The notes below the pieces were generated by a model, which made no database searches, had not been told where the DNA came from, and was given only the letters and a program-made list of their open reading frames with translations. A program made the translations under genes and the position numbers. A DNA stretch of 64,000 bases from Affinundibacterium amnicola (lineage in GTDB: Bacteria > Pseudomonadota > Gammaproteobacteria > Burkholderiales > Burkholderiaceae_D), in NCBI RefSeq assembly GCF_014284275.1, contig NZ_JACOFU010000010.1, forward strand, positions 84,796-148,795, read 5' to 3'. Below are positions 36,441-45,587 of the stretch, piece by piece (the first letter of the stretch is position 1; each line of letters opens with the position of its first letter).

Positions 36441-36606
36441 GGACTTACGTAAAATTGTTCCCGCCGGGCTTGCCGACGAAAAGAGTGCCCAAGCAAGACG
36501 AGCTTGGAGCTGACCTCGGACTTCATCTCGAACCTCAACAAGTCCAATAGCTTATTGAGGCCTAGTGAAGGCCAAGGCCTGTGGCATTAGCGGTTTGCGT
36601 AAGTCC
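36441..36606. mobile_element. 166-bp MITE-like element with GGACTTACG ends
   Basis: The left end GGACTTACGTAAA and the right end, read inverted, GGACTTACGCAAA form 13-bp terminal inverted repeats with one mismatch. No open frame for a transposase is present. Similar GGACTTACGCA termini are known from insertion sequences and their non-autonomous derivatives. No clear target duplication is seen. It lies between the cocE-like stop (36617) and its terminator. Confidence 0.7.
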
Positions 36607-36616
36607 AATCAAACAA

Positions 36617-38581
36617 TTATTTGGCGTTGAGACTTTCATCTAAGGCTGGCAAGATTTGAACCTGTAAACGACTTAATTTGCCTGCGCCTCGATACAGTCG
36701 ATGATTGGCTTTTATAAAATCACTGTCCTTAGCCTGATAAATATTCTCCACATATTTCTGTGGGTTACGATCAATGAATGGGAACCACGAGGATTGCACT
36801 TGTATCATGATGCGGTGACCTCGCTTAAACGTATGCATCACATCATTGATTGCAAATTTGACCGAATGCACTTCGTTTGGCTGCATCGCTTTGGGCTGTT
36901 CTAGGCTATCGCGGAAACGCGCTCGGAAAGGTTCACCGCGCACTAAAGTCTGCTGTGCGCCACGATTAGGCTCCCCCACTGCGCTATCCATTTTGTTTGG
37001 ATTCACATCTATCAATTTCACCACAAAATCCGCATCACTACCTGTTGTACTGACAAACAAGGCGGCTTCCAATGGGCCTGCAAAAGTGACATCACGTTCC
37101 AACACCTCGGTTTGATAAGTCAGCACATCAGGACGACTACTCGCAAAACGCTGATCCATTGCCACGTATTGGTTACTCCAGCGATTACCGATCTCGGTGG
37201 TATATGGCACTGGCTTCGCCGGATCACTAACATATTCATCAAAGCTCAGCGCGGTATCTTGCGGCATACTAAAACCAAGCTTGCCGTCCGCTTGAAAATA
37301 GAGTGATTTGGTCTGGGTATTCGCTGGCGGCCAACTATCAAAACTACGCCAGCGGTTTGCACCAGTTTCAAAAATCCAAGCCTCGGGCAAAGCTGGTTTG
37401 TCACCACCTTTCAGATGATGTTTAAAGAAAGCGAATTCAATCGGCTGGTAACTGTAAGAAGTTTTAAAACCAAAATTCGCATCACCAATTTTTTCGCCAG
37501 TGGTACTAGTCCAACCGCCATGAACCCACGGACCTATCACCAGCGTATTGTTGATACCTGGATTGTTTTTTTCTATAGCCTTATACGTTTGCAATGGTCC
37601 ATATAAATCTTCAGTGTCATACCAACCACCAACCGTCATTACCGCAGCTTTGATATTTTTCAGGTGAGGTAATAAGTTCTTAGCTTGCCAATAGCTATCG
37701 TAGTTAGGATGTTCCATCAGCTCATTCCAAAACGGAATCGCCCCTTTGAAATACTTGGTGTTGGCATTCGCCAGAGAACCCATTTCCAAGAAAAATTGAT
37801 ACGCATCGGGCACGCCCCAATCAAATCCGCGATCACTATTCACATCGGTAGGAACGGGCCGTGGCTTACCGAAGCCGCTGAAGAAACTGAACGCCAATTG
37901 CACATTAAATGCACCATTTCTATGCATATCATCGCCGCGGAACCAATCAGCAATCGGCGCTTGGGGCGACGCTGCCTTTAACGCTGGATGTGAGTCAATT
38001 GCCCCTGCTGAAGTGTAAAAACCAGGATATGAAATGCCCCATTGTCCAACCTTACCATTATTCGCGGGCAAATTTTTGATCATCCAATCAATACTGTCAT
38101 AAGTGTCGCTGCTTTCATCGACATCATTTTTGCCCATTTTTTTACTAATGTGCGGACGCATGTTAACGAACTCACCTTCTGACATATTCTTTCCACGTAC
38201 ATCTTGGAAAGCGAAAATAAATCCTTCTTTTTCATAGTCAAATGTTGGCCCCAGGCGCGCTTTATATTTATCTGTGCCATAAGGTGCGACGGCGTAAGGC
38301 GTACGCACCAACAAAATCGGATAACGTTTATTGGCACTTGCATCGTTTGGTACATAGACTGAAGTGAACAATAATTTACCGTCCCGAGCGGGGATTCGGT
38401 ACTCATATTTTGTGTAGTTCTTGCGTATATATTCGGCTCTTTGTGCCGGACTGTCTTTTTCATCAACGACAACTGAGTGACTGGCATTGGCAGCAACGGC
38501 GCTTGGCAAGGCAAACAATTGTATGCCTACCGCACCGCAAAATAAGGCGGCAAACAAATAGCTAGGGACGCGAAATCTCAT
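36617..38581 (-). CDS. Secreted CocE/NonD family hydrolase (peptidase S15-like)
   Basis: 654 residues from the ATG at 38579-38581, followed by a signal peptide ending near AVAANA. The alpha/beta-hydrolase domain has the nucleophile elbow WGISYPGFY and a His in IGPWVHGGW. The C-terminal jelly-roll domain typical of X-Pro dipeptidyl-peptidases/CocE begins around residue 400. Activity is probably acyl ester, beta-lactam or peptide hydrolysis in the periplasm or outside. It is a single-gene unit. Confidence 0.88.
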   Translation of the reverse strand: MRFRVPSYLFAALFCGAVGIQLFALPSAVAANASHSVVVDEKDSPAQRAEYIRKNYTKYEYRIPARDGKLLFTSVYVPNDASANKRYPILLVRTPYAVAPYGTDKYKARLGPTFDYEKEGFIFAFQDVRGKNMSEGEFVNMRPHISKKMGKNDVDESSDTYDSIDWMIKNLPANNGKVGQWGISYPGFYTSAGAIDSHPALKAASPQAPIADWFRGDDMHRNGAFNVQLAFSFFSGFGKPRPVPTDVNSDRGFDWGVPDAYQFFLEMGSLANANTKYFKGAIPFWNELMEHPNYDSYWQAKNLLPHLKNIKAAVMTVGGWYDTEDLYGPLQTYKAIEKNNPGINNTLVIGPWVHGGWTSTTGEKIGDANFGFKTSYSYQPIEFAFFKHHLKGGDKPALPEAWIFETGANRWRSFDSWPPANTQTKSLYFQADGKLGFSMPQDTALSFDEYVSDPAKPVPYTTEIGNRWSNQYVAMDQRFASSRPDVLTYQTEVLERDVTFAGPLEAALFVSTTGSDADFVVKLIDVNPNKMDSAVGEPNRGAQQTLVRGEPFRARFRDSLEQPKAMQPNEVHSVKFAINDVMHTFKRGHRIMIQVQSSWFPFIDRNPQKYVENIYQAKDSDFIKANHRLYRGAGKLSRLQVQILPALDESLNAK

Positions 38582-38748
38582 CGAAGAACCTCTCAGAATA
38601 GAAAATAAGGGCGGCAAAAGTATGACTGAGGATGTCTGACCGCGTTGAGGCGAAATAAGTTCAGCAAATGCACTGGGCTTGATGCGATGTTGAGCCCGAC
38701 TGTCGTGGTTACCAGAATAAGCGCAATGCGCTTCTCGAAGTAGTCATC

Positions 38749-39402
38749 TCACTCTGCGGTAAAGTCTGGCAAATCGGCCTCAATTTGCACAATCGAATTC
38801 ACCCCTTGCTGGCGCGCTTGCCGCAAAGCCTGATCGGCACGCGATAATACTTGTTCAGAACTATCACCAGGAGAGTTTGCCGTTAAACCGGTACAGAAAC
38901 TAATCTGCAGATCAGGAGCGACCTCCTGCCAATCAAACGCTTGCAATCGATCCTTCAAACGTGCCATCGCCTTACCACTTTGATCTAACCAAGTCGTTGG
39001 CATCACAATCGCAAATTCAGTTGCGCCGATGCGACCAAACGAATCAAGACTACGCAGCACCTGTGAAGCCTCAGTCGTCAGCACCTGCAATATGCGTTTC
39101 GTGACATCTTGACCATGCAGTTCCATAATCTCAAGCAAACGATCAATTCCTATAATCGCTACCGTGAAGGTATGCCCTGTTCTTTGTGATCTTTGCAGCT
39201 CCGCATCCAAACGCTCGATGAGCGTATTTCGGTTCAATGCGCCAGTCAAATGATCGTGAGTAACCAAAGTTTGTAGCTGCGCCATCACCGCCTCTAACTT
39301 CGGCACTACATCGTCACGACTATAACCTTCTTTAATTTGCGCAATGGCCTCCAACAACTGTTGCTGGGCGAAAGGGATCGTTTGTTTGGTATTTCTTGGC
39401 AT
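38749..39402 (-). CDS. Degenerate GGDEF protein with retained I-site
   Basis: 217 residues from the ATG at 39400-39402; a TTG five codons upstream is the alternative. There is no membrane helix. A short helical N-terminus precedes a GGDEF domain whose active loop reads RIGATEF instead of RYGGDEF, so both the second Gly and the Asp are lost. The RxxD inhibitory-site motif RSLD remains five residues before the loop. It is therefore more likely a c-di-GMP receptor than a cyclase (inference). It is divergent from the desulfhydrase-like gene. Confidence 0.85.
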   Translation of the reverse strand: MPRNTKQTIPFAQQQLLEAIAQIKEGYSRDDVVPKLEAVMAQLQTLVTHDHLTGALNRNTLIERLDAELQRSQRTGHTFTVAIIGIDRLLEIMELHGQDVTKRILQVLTTEASQVLRSLDSFGRIGATEFAIVMPTTWLDQSGKAMARLKDRLQAFDWQEVAPDLQISFCTGLTANSPGDSSEQVLSRADQALRQARQQGVNSIVQIEADLPDFTAE

Positions 39403-39507
39403 GCAGGTCGCACTCAAAAAAGGGTTGATCAGAAGCTAATGATAGAAATGCAGCCATCGGATAATTGAGCTTACAATAGCTACTTTAAAGGCGTTCAGCA
39501 AGTCTGT

Positions 39508-40416
39508 ATGAATTTTCTGTCGTATTCCTCACCGCTGCAAGCAATTCACAGCCAACTCTTCCCCGGTATCGAATTGTGGATTAAACGTGATGATCTATTG
39601 CACCCACAGGTTTCAGGAAATAAATTCCGCAAATTAAAGTACCCATTATTAACGACGCTGCCAGAAGGTCGAACTTTGATCTCGATGGGTGGCGCTTGGT
39701 CAAATCACTTACATGCACTGGCCTATGCCGGCCATGCTATGGGATTTAACACCATAGGATTAGTCCGTGGCTTAACAGATTCAGAGCAAACCGTAAGCGC
39801 AACTTTACAAGACTGCCGTGACTGGGGCATGCAATTGCATTTTGTATCTCGATCCGGCTATCGAGGATTGCGTGAACATCCAACGCAATGGCAACAGTGG
39901 ATAGATTCAGATCCTGCGCAGTATTTATGGCTGCCGGAAGGAGGCAGTAGTGTCGCTGCCGTTCGAGGCGTGGCAGAGCTAATCGAAGAATTGCCGTGGA
40001 TTCCAGAAAGTGTCGTCGTTGCCTGCGGAACTGGCACCACCCTCGCAGGCATCGTCGCGGGAATGCAAAATCGCGGACGCGTCATCGGCATTGTCGCTGT
40101 TCAGAACGCCGAATACATAAGATCTGATGTGACAAAAATGTTACTCGAGGCGACCTATCCCGCTTTTGAGAATTTTAATATTTTGCACGACTATACCCAT
40201 GGTGGTTTCGCCAAGAGCTCTTCCGAGTTGCGCCAGTTTTGTACGCAATTTGTCGAAGAAACCCAGATTCCCATCGAACCAATCTACACGGGCAAGATGT
40301 TCTATGCCTTGCGTCAATTATGTTTGTCTGGACAATTCAAACAAGGTGAGCGCGTGCTGGCGATTCATACCGGTGGTTTGCAAGGCAATCGAGGCTTTCA
40401 GACAAAACAAGTCTGA
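39508..40416 (+). CDS. PLP-dependent D-cysteine desulfhydrase / ACC deaminase family
   Basis: 302 residues of fold-type II. The PLP lysine is in SGNKFRKLKY, the substrate/PLP region includes SMGGAWSNHLHALA, and the phosphate-binding loop is ACGTGTTLAG. The family cleaves D-cysteine to pyruvate, sulfide and ammonia, or ACC; sequence alone does not decide which. It is slightly shorter than the usual 330 residues. It is convergent with the next small gene. Confidence 0.85.
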   Translation: MNFLSYSSPLQAIHSQLFPGIELWIKRDDLLHPQVSGNKFRKLKYPLLTTLPEGRTLISMGGAWSNHLHALAYAGHAMGFNTIGLVRGLTDSEQTVSATLQDCRDWGMQLHFVSRSGYRGLREHPTQWQQWIDSDPAQYLWLPEGGSSVAAVRGVAELIEELPWIPESVVVACGTGTTLAGIVAGMQNRGRVIGIVAVQNAEYIRSDVTKMLLEATYPAFENFNILHDYTHGGFAKSSSELRQFCTQFVEETQIPIEPIYTGKMFYALRQLCLSGQFKQGERVLAIHTGGLQGNRGFQTKQV

Positions 40417-40425
40417 TAGGAGAAA

Positions 40426-40791
40426 TTAGAAACGATGCTCATCAATCAGATGTTTATTGAAACTGTATTTCGTCCCACCTTGCAAAACATCGACTAATTT
40501 TCTCGGGTTCGCAGCAGAAATAAACACATCAGCAACACCATCTTTCACTCGGAATTTGGTTGCGGGACTCAAGATACAATTTGGCTTGAGCATGATGTGT
40601 CGAATTATTTTGGCTTTTTCGCTACACAACAAAAAATGATTTTCTTTGCGAAAATTAGCAAGCGGTATATTTAACCACCACCCCTCATCGCTCACGTAAC
40701 GAACCAATTGAGAGAACTGTGTATTTCCCTCATGCAGAGCATTCCCTCGTAGTGATTCGTTGGCAATTTGTATCGCTTCAGCTTTATTCAT
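40426..40791 (-). CDS. Small protein of unknown function
   Basis: 121 residues, cytoplasmic, with no recognised domain. Features seen: an N-terminal helix MNKAEAIQIANESLRG, a WWLNIPLANFRKENHFLLCS beta region, and a C-terminal basic part. Its start is 17 bp beyond the terminator of the upstream binding-protein gene, so it probably has its own promoter. Confidence 0.6.
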   Translation of the reverse strand: MNKAEAIQIANESLRGNALHEGNTQFSQLVRYVSDEGWWLNIPLANFRKENHFLLCSEKAKIIRHIMLKPNCILSPATKFRVKDGVADVFISAANPRKLVDVLQGGTKYSFNKHLIDEHRF

Positions 40792-40807
40792 TTCTTAAAA
40801 TCTCAAA

Positions 40808-40837
40808 TAAAAAAGGGCGAATCATTCGCCCTTTTTG
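40808..40837 (-). terminator. Terminator of the binding-protein gene
   Basis: AAAAAGGGCGAA-TCA-TTCGCCCTTTTT, a 12-bp stem with U-runs, 20 bp past the stop at 40855. Confidence 0.88.
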
Positions 40838-40854
40838 GTAACACGCTTAGTTGC

Positions 40855-41961
40855 TTACTTTCCCCAATAGGAGAGGTATTTCGCACGGAAGTCGTTTGAT
40901 GGATCAAACACGTCTTTTGGCCCACCATCATAGGTAATGTTTTGCAATGTCACTAAGTGCAAAGGCGCATTGTAACCGCTTGGAGCCACTTTCGACATCG
41001 CACGATTCAATTCATCGACCAATTGCCAGCCATGTAAAAACAGCGGTTCAGGCACACTACCAATTTGTAAATCACCTTTACGGATGCGCTTAAATGCCGT
41101 TGGCGACCCGTCACCGGCAGAAATACCACGTAAATTATTGCCAGCAATTACTTTCTCAATCTCTGGTTTATCCATCATATCGAAGTAAACATCGTTGACC
41201 GCAATCACATGTGTCCATTTCGTACCATGACGTTTGACCAGTCCATCAATTGTCGCCGGAAACTTTTTACGCGACTCAGTTAAAGGTAAGTCCTCTGTAC
41301 TCAAGATACGGCAAGCTTCGCATTGACGTAAAGCCTCAACAATCGCACCTGATTTGGTGGCCATAAAAGGTGTTGAGGTATCGGTAAAAACAACAATACC
41401 TGCTTTATTGCTGGCCTCCGCCGCACCGAACAAAGCGGCGATCTGGGCGGCCTCTTTTGGGTCAGTGGTGACGTTCGTGAACAATCCTGGTACGGCTCCC
41501 GACTTAAAACTAGCGTGCCATCCAACCACTGGCACTTTCGCCTCCGCCGCAGCCGTCAAGCCTTTAGTTTGACTGGCGGCATCAACCCCCGCCAAGACGA
41601 TACCTTGCGGTTTCATCTCTAATGCTTGCTTGACTACTCCAGCACCTAAGTTACATTGCCCACGGCAATCTAAGGGCAAGACCTGCCAGCCAGTTCCAGC
41701 AACTGCTTCTCGCATCCCCGTAAAGACACCAAAGGTTCCTGCATCACTCAAATCATGCGCGATAAAAACAATTTTTTTATCCTTCTGCAATTGCGGCCCG
41801 GAAGTTGGGCCATCCCATTTCGACTTTAAAGCGGAAGCTTTCGCCACTTTGGCATTCGCTGCGCTCATAAATTGCATGGAATTTTGTTGTGCTTGTGCCC
41901 CAGAAATGAAGCAAGACAAAAACAACATTACAAGTAAGCTTTTACTTTGGGAAATAGTCAT
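40855..41961 (-). CDS. Periplasmic sugar-type substrate-binding protein (type 1 PBP)
   Basis: 368 residues. A signal peptide ends at GAQAQ. The fold is the RbsB-like type: KKIVFIAHDLSDAGTFGVF, QGIVLAGVDA and VVGWHASF in the first lobe, and a C-terminal DGSPTAFKRIRKGDLQIGSV. It should bind a sugar or similar small molecule. No ATPase or permease gene is adjacent, so either it works with a remote transporter or serves as a chemoreceptor ligand carrier. Two Cys pairs (CRGQC, CEAC) could form disulfides. Confidence 0.85.
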   Translation of the reverse strand: MTISQSKSLLVMLFLSCFISGAQAQQNSMQFMSAANAKVAKASALKSKWDGPTSGPQLQKDKKIVFIAHDLSDAGTFGVFTGMREAVAGTGWQVLPLDCRGQCNLGAGVVKQALEMKPQGIVLAGVDAASQTKGLTAAAEAKVPVVGWHASFKSGAVPGLFTNVTTDPKEAAQIAALFGAAEASNKAGIVVFTDTSTPFMATKSGAIVEALRQCEACRILSTEDLPLTESRKKFPATIDGLVKRHGTKWTHVIAVNDVYFDMMDKPEIEKVIAGNNLRGISAGDGSPTAFKRIRKGDLQIGSVPEPLFLHGWQLVDELNRAMSKVAPSGYNAPLHLVTLQNITYDGGPKDVFDPSNDFRAKYLSYWGK

Positions 41962-42191
41962 AAATCCAGATCAGTCAGGGTAAACAATCAATAGCACAAT
42001 TTCCATGGCAAATTGAATAGATGAAAATGTGCAAACGCTCAAAGATTATCGCAGAACGCACGCAAGTGCAATTAGGACGACCAAAAGTCGATGTTTGTGT
42101 GTGGCAACTGTGCACAATTAACCGCAACCACATAGAAATTTCGAAACTGAAAGCACCAAGCTCAAGCGACAAATCGATTTTACCCATGAAA

Positions 42192-42218
42192 AAGCCCAGA
42201 CTTGTCATCTGGGCTCAT
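42192..42218 (-). terminator. Terminator of the 51-residue gene
   Basis: AGCCCAGA and TCTGGGCT pair. Read on the minus strand the stem is followed by TTTTTC. It lies 25 bp past the stop of the small gene. Confidence 0.75.
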
Positions 42219-42242
42219 TTACGCTCACTGAACTAACTGGTA

Positions 42243-42398
42243 TTACTTTGCGGGAGTAGTTGCCGGACTTTCTGTGCCCTGAGTGGTCTTTGCAACGACA
42301 TCAGGAACCGCATGCGCTCGAATCACCATCGTGCTGACAGCACTCAAGACCAAACCAAAAACCATTAACACAGCGCCCATTTTCAATAATGCTTTCAT
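42243..42398 (-). CDS. 51-residue membrane or secreted peptide
   Basis: The ATG at 42396-42398 has a good GGAG site (GGAGAATGAG) and the frame ends at TAA 42243-42245. The product begins MKALLKMGAVLMVFGLVLSA, a basic N-terminus and hydrophobic helix, then VRAHA-like and a polar tail rich in Thr, Pro and Ala ending TTPAK. It may be an exported peptide (cleavage after RAHA) or a single-span protein. Its own terminator follows. I recognise no family. It lies between the DUF1700 gene and the binding-protein gene on the same strand. Confidence 0.65.
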   Translation of the reverse strand: MKALLKMGAVLMVFGLVLSAVSTMVIRAHAVPDVVAKTTQGTESPATTPAK

Positions 42399-42508
42399 CT
42401 CATTCTCCATTCATACGTCATTAACCATCTAAGGCGTCAACTCCAATTCGTATCATCGTGCTGAATTAAGACAACATTCAACGCCATGGTGTCTATTCAA
42501 ATCAGGTT

Positions 42509-43285
42509 TTAACTTTCTGATCGAACTGCGGAACGGACAAGTCGCAGATTCCACATTAAATACTTCCCGAATCCAATCACAGTCCAACGTGTCATCCAAA
42601 TACACAGTAACAGCAAGACAGTACCAATCAAGAGCAAGCCAAATCCTAAAAATATATGTTTGGTCTGCATCTTATTTTTGATCGTCAACGTGCTTGCGTG
42701 CCTTTCTATGCGTGTCAATTCCAAACTATTTTCCAGATCATCCGTATTCATCCTATGCACTCCTTTGTCGACAGTCAAACCAGACTCGCTGAGATTGACA
42801 GTCAAGACGCCTGAACGATGTTGGTACTGATTATCGGATTGATGAACATGCGCACGATGTTGGTGATGAGGCAGCTTAAATTCCATCTGCGGAACGCCGG
42901 AAATACTTGCCGCAAAAGTCAAAATACCAGCAGCGTAAATGGCCAAAGAACTTATATAAGCAGCGAATAAAAATGCACCATATACAAATGCCGGAATCAA
43001 CATAAAGAAGTTGAAGACCACCACACCAAGCATGGCAATGAATAAGACGAAAATATTGCCGATTCTAAAATCACTCTTTAAATTTTGGAATCTGACATTT
43101 GCACGCTTTTGTGCCGCGACCAAACGTGGGTTTGGTAACTTTTCAATCAATTCAGCTTCTGTTTTACCTGCAGCCAATCCATCTGCAAACAATTTTTCGT
43201 AATGACTAATCGTCTCTGTTTGCACGCCCTCAGGCAAGCCTTGCAATTCTTGTTGCAGCGTATTCATGTATTCGGTCTTGTTCAC
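42509..43285 (-). CDS. DUF1700/HAAS-domain membrane protein
   Basis: 258 residues from a GTG at 43283-43285, chosen because AGGGAG lies 7 nt upstream and because the product then starts MNKTEYMNTLQQELQGLP, the family's usual opening. An N-terminal helical HAAS domain (about 1-65) is followed by two or three transmembrane helices, a His-rich soluble segment (HHQHRAHVHQ) and a C-terminal membrane helix. DUF1700 proteins usually sit beside a PadR regulator; none is here. The function is unknown. Confidence 0.75.
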   Translation of the reverse strand: MNKTEYMNTLQQELQGLPEGVQTETISHYEKLFADGLAAGKTEAELIEKLPNPRLVAAQKRANVRFQNLKSDFRIGNIFVLFIAMLGVVVFNFFMLIPAFVYGAFLFAAYISSLAIYAAGILTFAASISGVPQMEFKLPHHQHRAHVHQSDNQYQHRSGVLTVNLSESGLTVDKGVHRMNTDDLENSLELTRIERHASTLTIKNKMQTKHIFLGFGLLLIGTVLLLLCIWMTRWTVIGFGKYLMWNLRLVRSAVRSES

Positions 43286-43440
43286 TTTGTTCTCCCTATC
43301 TACCTGGTTCGAAGTCATTTCTATCAATCGATGACAAGACTATAAAGTGAACTCATTTAAGGCGATATCAGATCGCGATGCATTGCAAATCTATGGGAAT
43401 AAAGGGTAAATTTGAGCGATAAACGAAAATACGGGCAATC

Positions 43441-43616
43441 AACCCAGATTTTCCATTAGGCGCGTCGTCGACGCTATTTGAGCGCTGGCGGCGCATTTTC
43501 GGTCATTTTTTTCGTTCTTCGTTGCAAGTAGCTAGTTATTTGCGCCTCATTCACGTAAAAACTCCCTCGAAAAGTGCATCCACCATCGTCTCAAATCCCC
43601 ATGGAAATTCTGGGTT
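43441..43616. repeat. 176-bp dispersed repeat element, copy 2
   Basis: It begins AACCCAGATTTTCCATTAGG and ends with the inverse of AACCCAGAATTTCCATG. Hairpin GCGTC-GTC-GACGC is at 43462-43474 and a paired 20-mer GCAAGTAGCTAGTTATTTGC at 43524-43543. It has the same length and order of parts as copy 1 at 25979-26154, with compensatory differences in both stems. The rest of the 43286-43739 gap shows nothing I can name. Confidence 0.8.
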
Positions 43617-43739
43617 AAAAAGTGCGTGCGGATTGACTGTTTAGTCTCATGTATAAAACTTTGTGCATGACTAAACACAGAACTCTGTTCAAAACAGGTT
43701 CAGTATGTCGTTTTACGACGGGTTTGGCGCCATCATAGG

Positions 43740-45284
43740 TCAAGCTTGCCGGCGTTTGATCCAGGCATCCACGATTTCTACCGCGGTAACTGGCAGGTGC
43801 AAACCAAGCTTAGTTCGGCGCCACAAGATATCTTGCGCACTGTGAGCAAACTCTGTGTCAAGTAAATAGGCTAGCTCACATGCATACAAACCAGGTACGA
43901 CTTGCTCCCCCATTGAAGCGACATCTTTGCAGTCAGCCAAAACACGGTGAATCCGTGTTCCATAGGCACGCGCCATCCTGTTGACAAGTTCTGCGGGTAA
44001 GCAATGATATTGTTGGCGACACTGATCAACAAATTGGCTAAAGCCAAAGACATTCTGATTAGAGGGCAATGCAGAAACAATATCTCCGCCTGGCAGGCAA
44101 GCATTCTTAGTCCATGCCAAGGCCTGACAATTTAAATGTGCAGCAATCTGATTCACTGCCTCTTCAGCGAGCCGCCGATACGTTGTGATTTTTCCACCAA
44201 ATACGTGCAAAGCAGGTGCTGGATCTTGCAAAAACTCTAAACGATAATCACGCGTGATCGATTGAGCATCGGTACGACCATCATCCACTAGTGGCCTGAC
44301 GCCAGAATAGCTATGTACTACGTCCGCAGCCGATATTTGCTGTTGAAAATAGTGATTACAAAGCTCGCATAAATATTCAACTTCTTGCGCGGAAATTGTC
44401 AGGTGATTCAAATCGCCCTGATATTCAAAATCTGTCGTTCCAATTAATGTGAATTCAGATTCATAGGGAATCGCGAATACAATCCGGCCATCAGGATGTT
44501 GAAAAAGATAGGCGTGTTGGTGCGTGAAAAGACGTTTAACGATGATGTGGCTGCCCTTAATCAATCGCAGCTTCTTACGCGAACCAATGACATCGAGCTG
44601 CGACTGGAACTGTGCTGCCCATGCACCCGTCGCATTAACAATCATTCCGGCGTCAATTTCCAAGGTTTGCGCCCGATCCGTACCAATAAATTGGCTCAGC
44701 TGTGCCTTCCAACGCCCCTGACAGGGCTGAATTTTGTCGCAAATGGTATGGGTCAAAATCTGCGCACCACGCTCCTTCGCGTCAAGCGCATTGAGCACCA
44801 CTAGTCGGGCATCATCAACCCAGCCATCCGCATATTCAAAACCGCGTTGCAGGTGGCTTTGCAAGCACACACCACTCTCATGTTCAGAAAAACGAATACT
44901 TTTCGTCGCGGGTAATAATTCACGACGTGCTAAATGATCATAGAGAAAAAGACCGGCACGCAGTAAGTAATATGGTCGCAAACCCTTAACATGGGGCATG
45001 ACGAAACGAATTGGGGCGATCAAATTCGGTGCGATCCGCATCAAATTCTCACGTTCTATCAAAGCCTTACGGACCAAGGAAAATTCGTAATGCTCAAGAT
45101 AGCGCAAGCCACCATGGATCAACTTGGATGATGCGGACGAGGTGTGTGATGCCAAATCATCTTTCTCGCACAAGATGACAGATAAACCACGCCCAGCGGC
45201 ATCACGTGCAATGCCGGCTCCATTGACGCCTCCACCAACTATTAAGAGATCACAGCGTTGTTGAGTTGTTTCCGTTGGCATCAT
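43740..45284 (-). CDS. glpD: Glycerol-3-phosphate dehydrogenase (FAD)
   Basis: 514 residues. The FAD dinucleotide-binding motif GGGVNGAGIARDAAGRG is at about 17-33, then SSKLIHGGLRYLEHYEF, and the C-terminal GlpD domain. It oxidises glycerol-3-phosphate at the membrane and feeds electrons to quinone. No glpK, glpF or glpR is adjacent. It is divergent from an MHS transporter across a 303-bp control region. Confidence 0.96.
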   Translation of the reverse strand: MMPTETTQQRCDLLIVGGGVNGAGIARDAAGRGLSVILCEKDDLASHTSSASSKLIHGGLRYLEHYEFSLVRKALIERENLMRIAPNLIAPIRFVMPHVKGLRPYYLLRAGLFLYDHLARRELLPATKSIRFSEHESGVCLQSHLQRGFEYADGWVDDARLVVLNALDAKERGAQILTHTICDKIQPCQGRWKAQLSQFIGTDRAQTLEIDAGMIVNATGAWAAQFQSQLDVIGSRKKLRLIKGSHIIVKRLFTHQHAYLFQHPDGRIVFAIPYESEFTLIGTTDFEYQGDLNHLTISAQEVEYLCELCNHYFQQQISAADVVHSYSGVRPLVDDGRTDAQSITRDYRLEFLQDPAPALHVFGGKITTYRRLAEEAVNQIAAHLNCQALAWTKNACLPGGDIVSALPSNQNVFGFSQFVDQCRQQYHCLPAELVNRMARAYGTRIHRVLADCKDVASMGEQVVPGLYACELAYLLDTEFAHSAQDILWRRTKLGLHLPVTAVEIVDAWIKRRQA

Positions 45285-45587
45285 CAGATTATTTTTATTG
45301 ATTTATATCAATATTTGGGAAATCGCGTCTATTTCCCCTAATTTCATGGGTATATTTTCTACTAGCGCGACCTTGATTATTTGAAATATATTATATGCCC
45401 AAAAGCAAGCATAATTTGTTCAACTACAACGTCAACAAATTATGTAATGTTTTTTCACAAATTAGGGAAAATATTGATTGTCATTTCCCTGCAAAATTGA
45501 TAGTTTATTAGGCGATCAGATAAATATATGAGGATTTATAGCACGACAACTTAGTAACATTACAACAACCGCAAGAGGAGACACTAC
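45285..45587. promoter_or_regulatory. glpD/MFS divergent region with two GGGAAA-TTTCCC dyads
   Basis: The AT-rich region holds GGGAAAT-N7-ATTTCCC at 45317-45337 and GGGAAAAT-N10-ATTTCCC at 45465-45489. Each could be an operator for a dimeric regulator; one is 33 bp from the glpD start and the other 99 bp from the transporter start. A ribosome binding site AGAGGAG precedes the transporter ATG. Confidence 0.4.

Noticed and set aside
42021..42236. 71-codon plus-strand frame
   Set aside because: It runs through the minus-strand terminator of the 51-residue gene and has no site or similarity.
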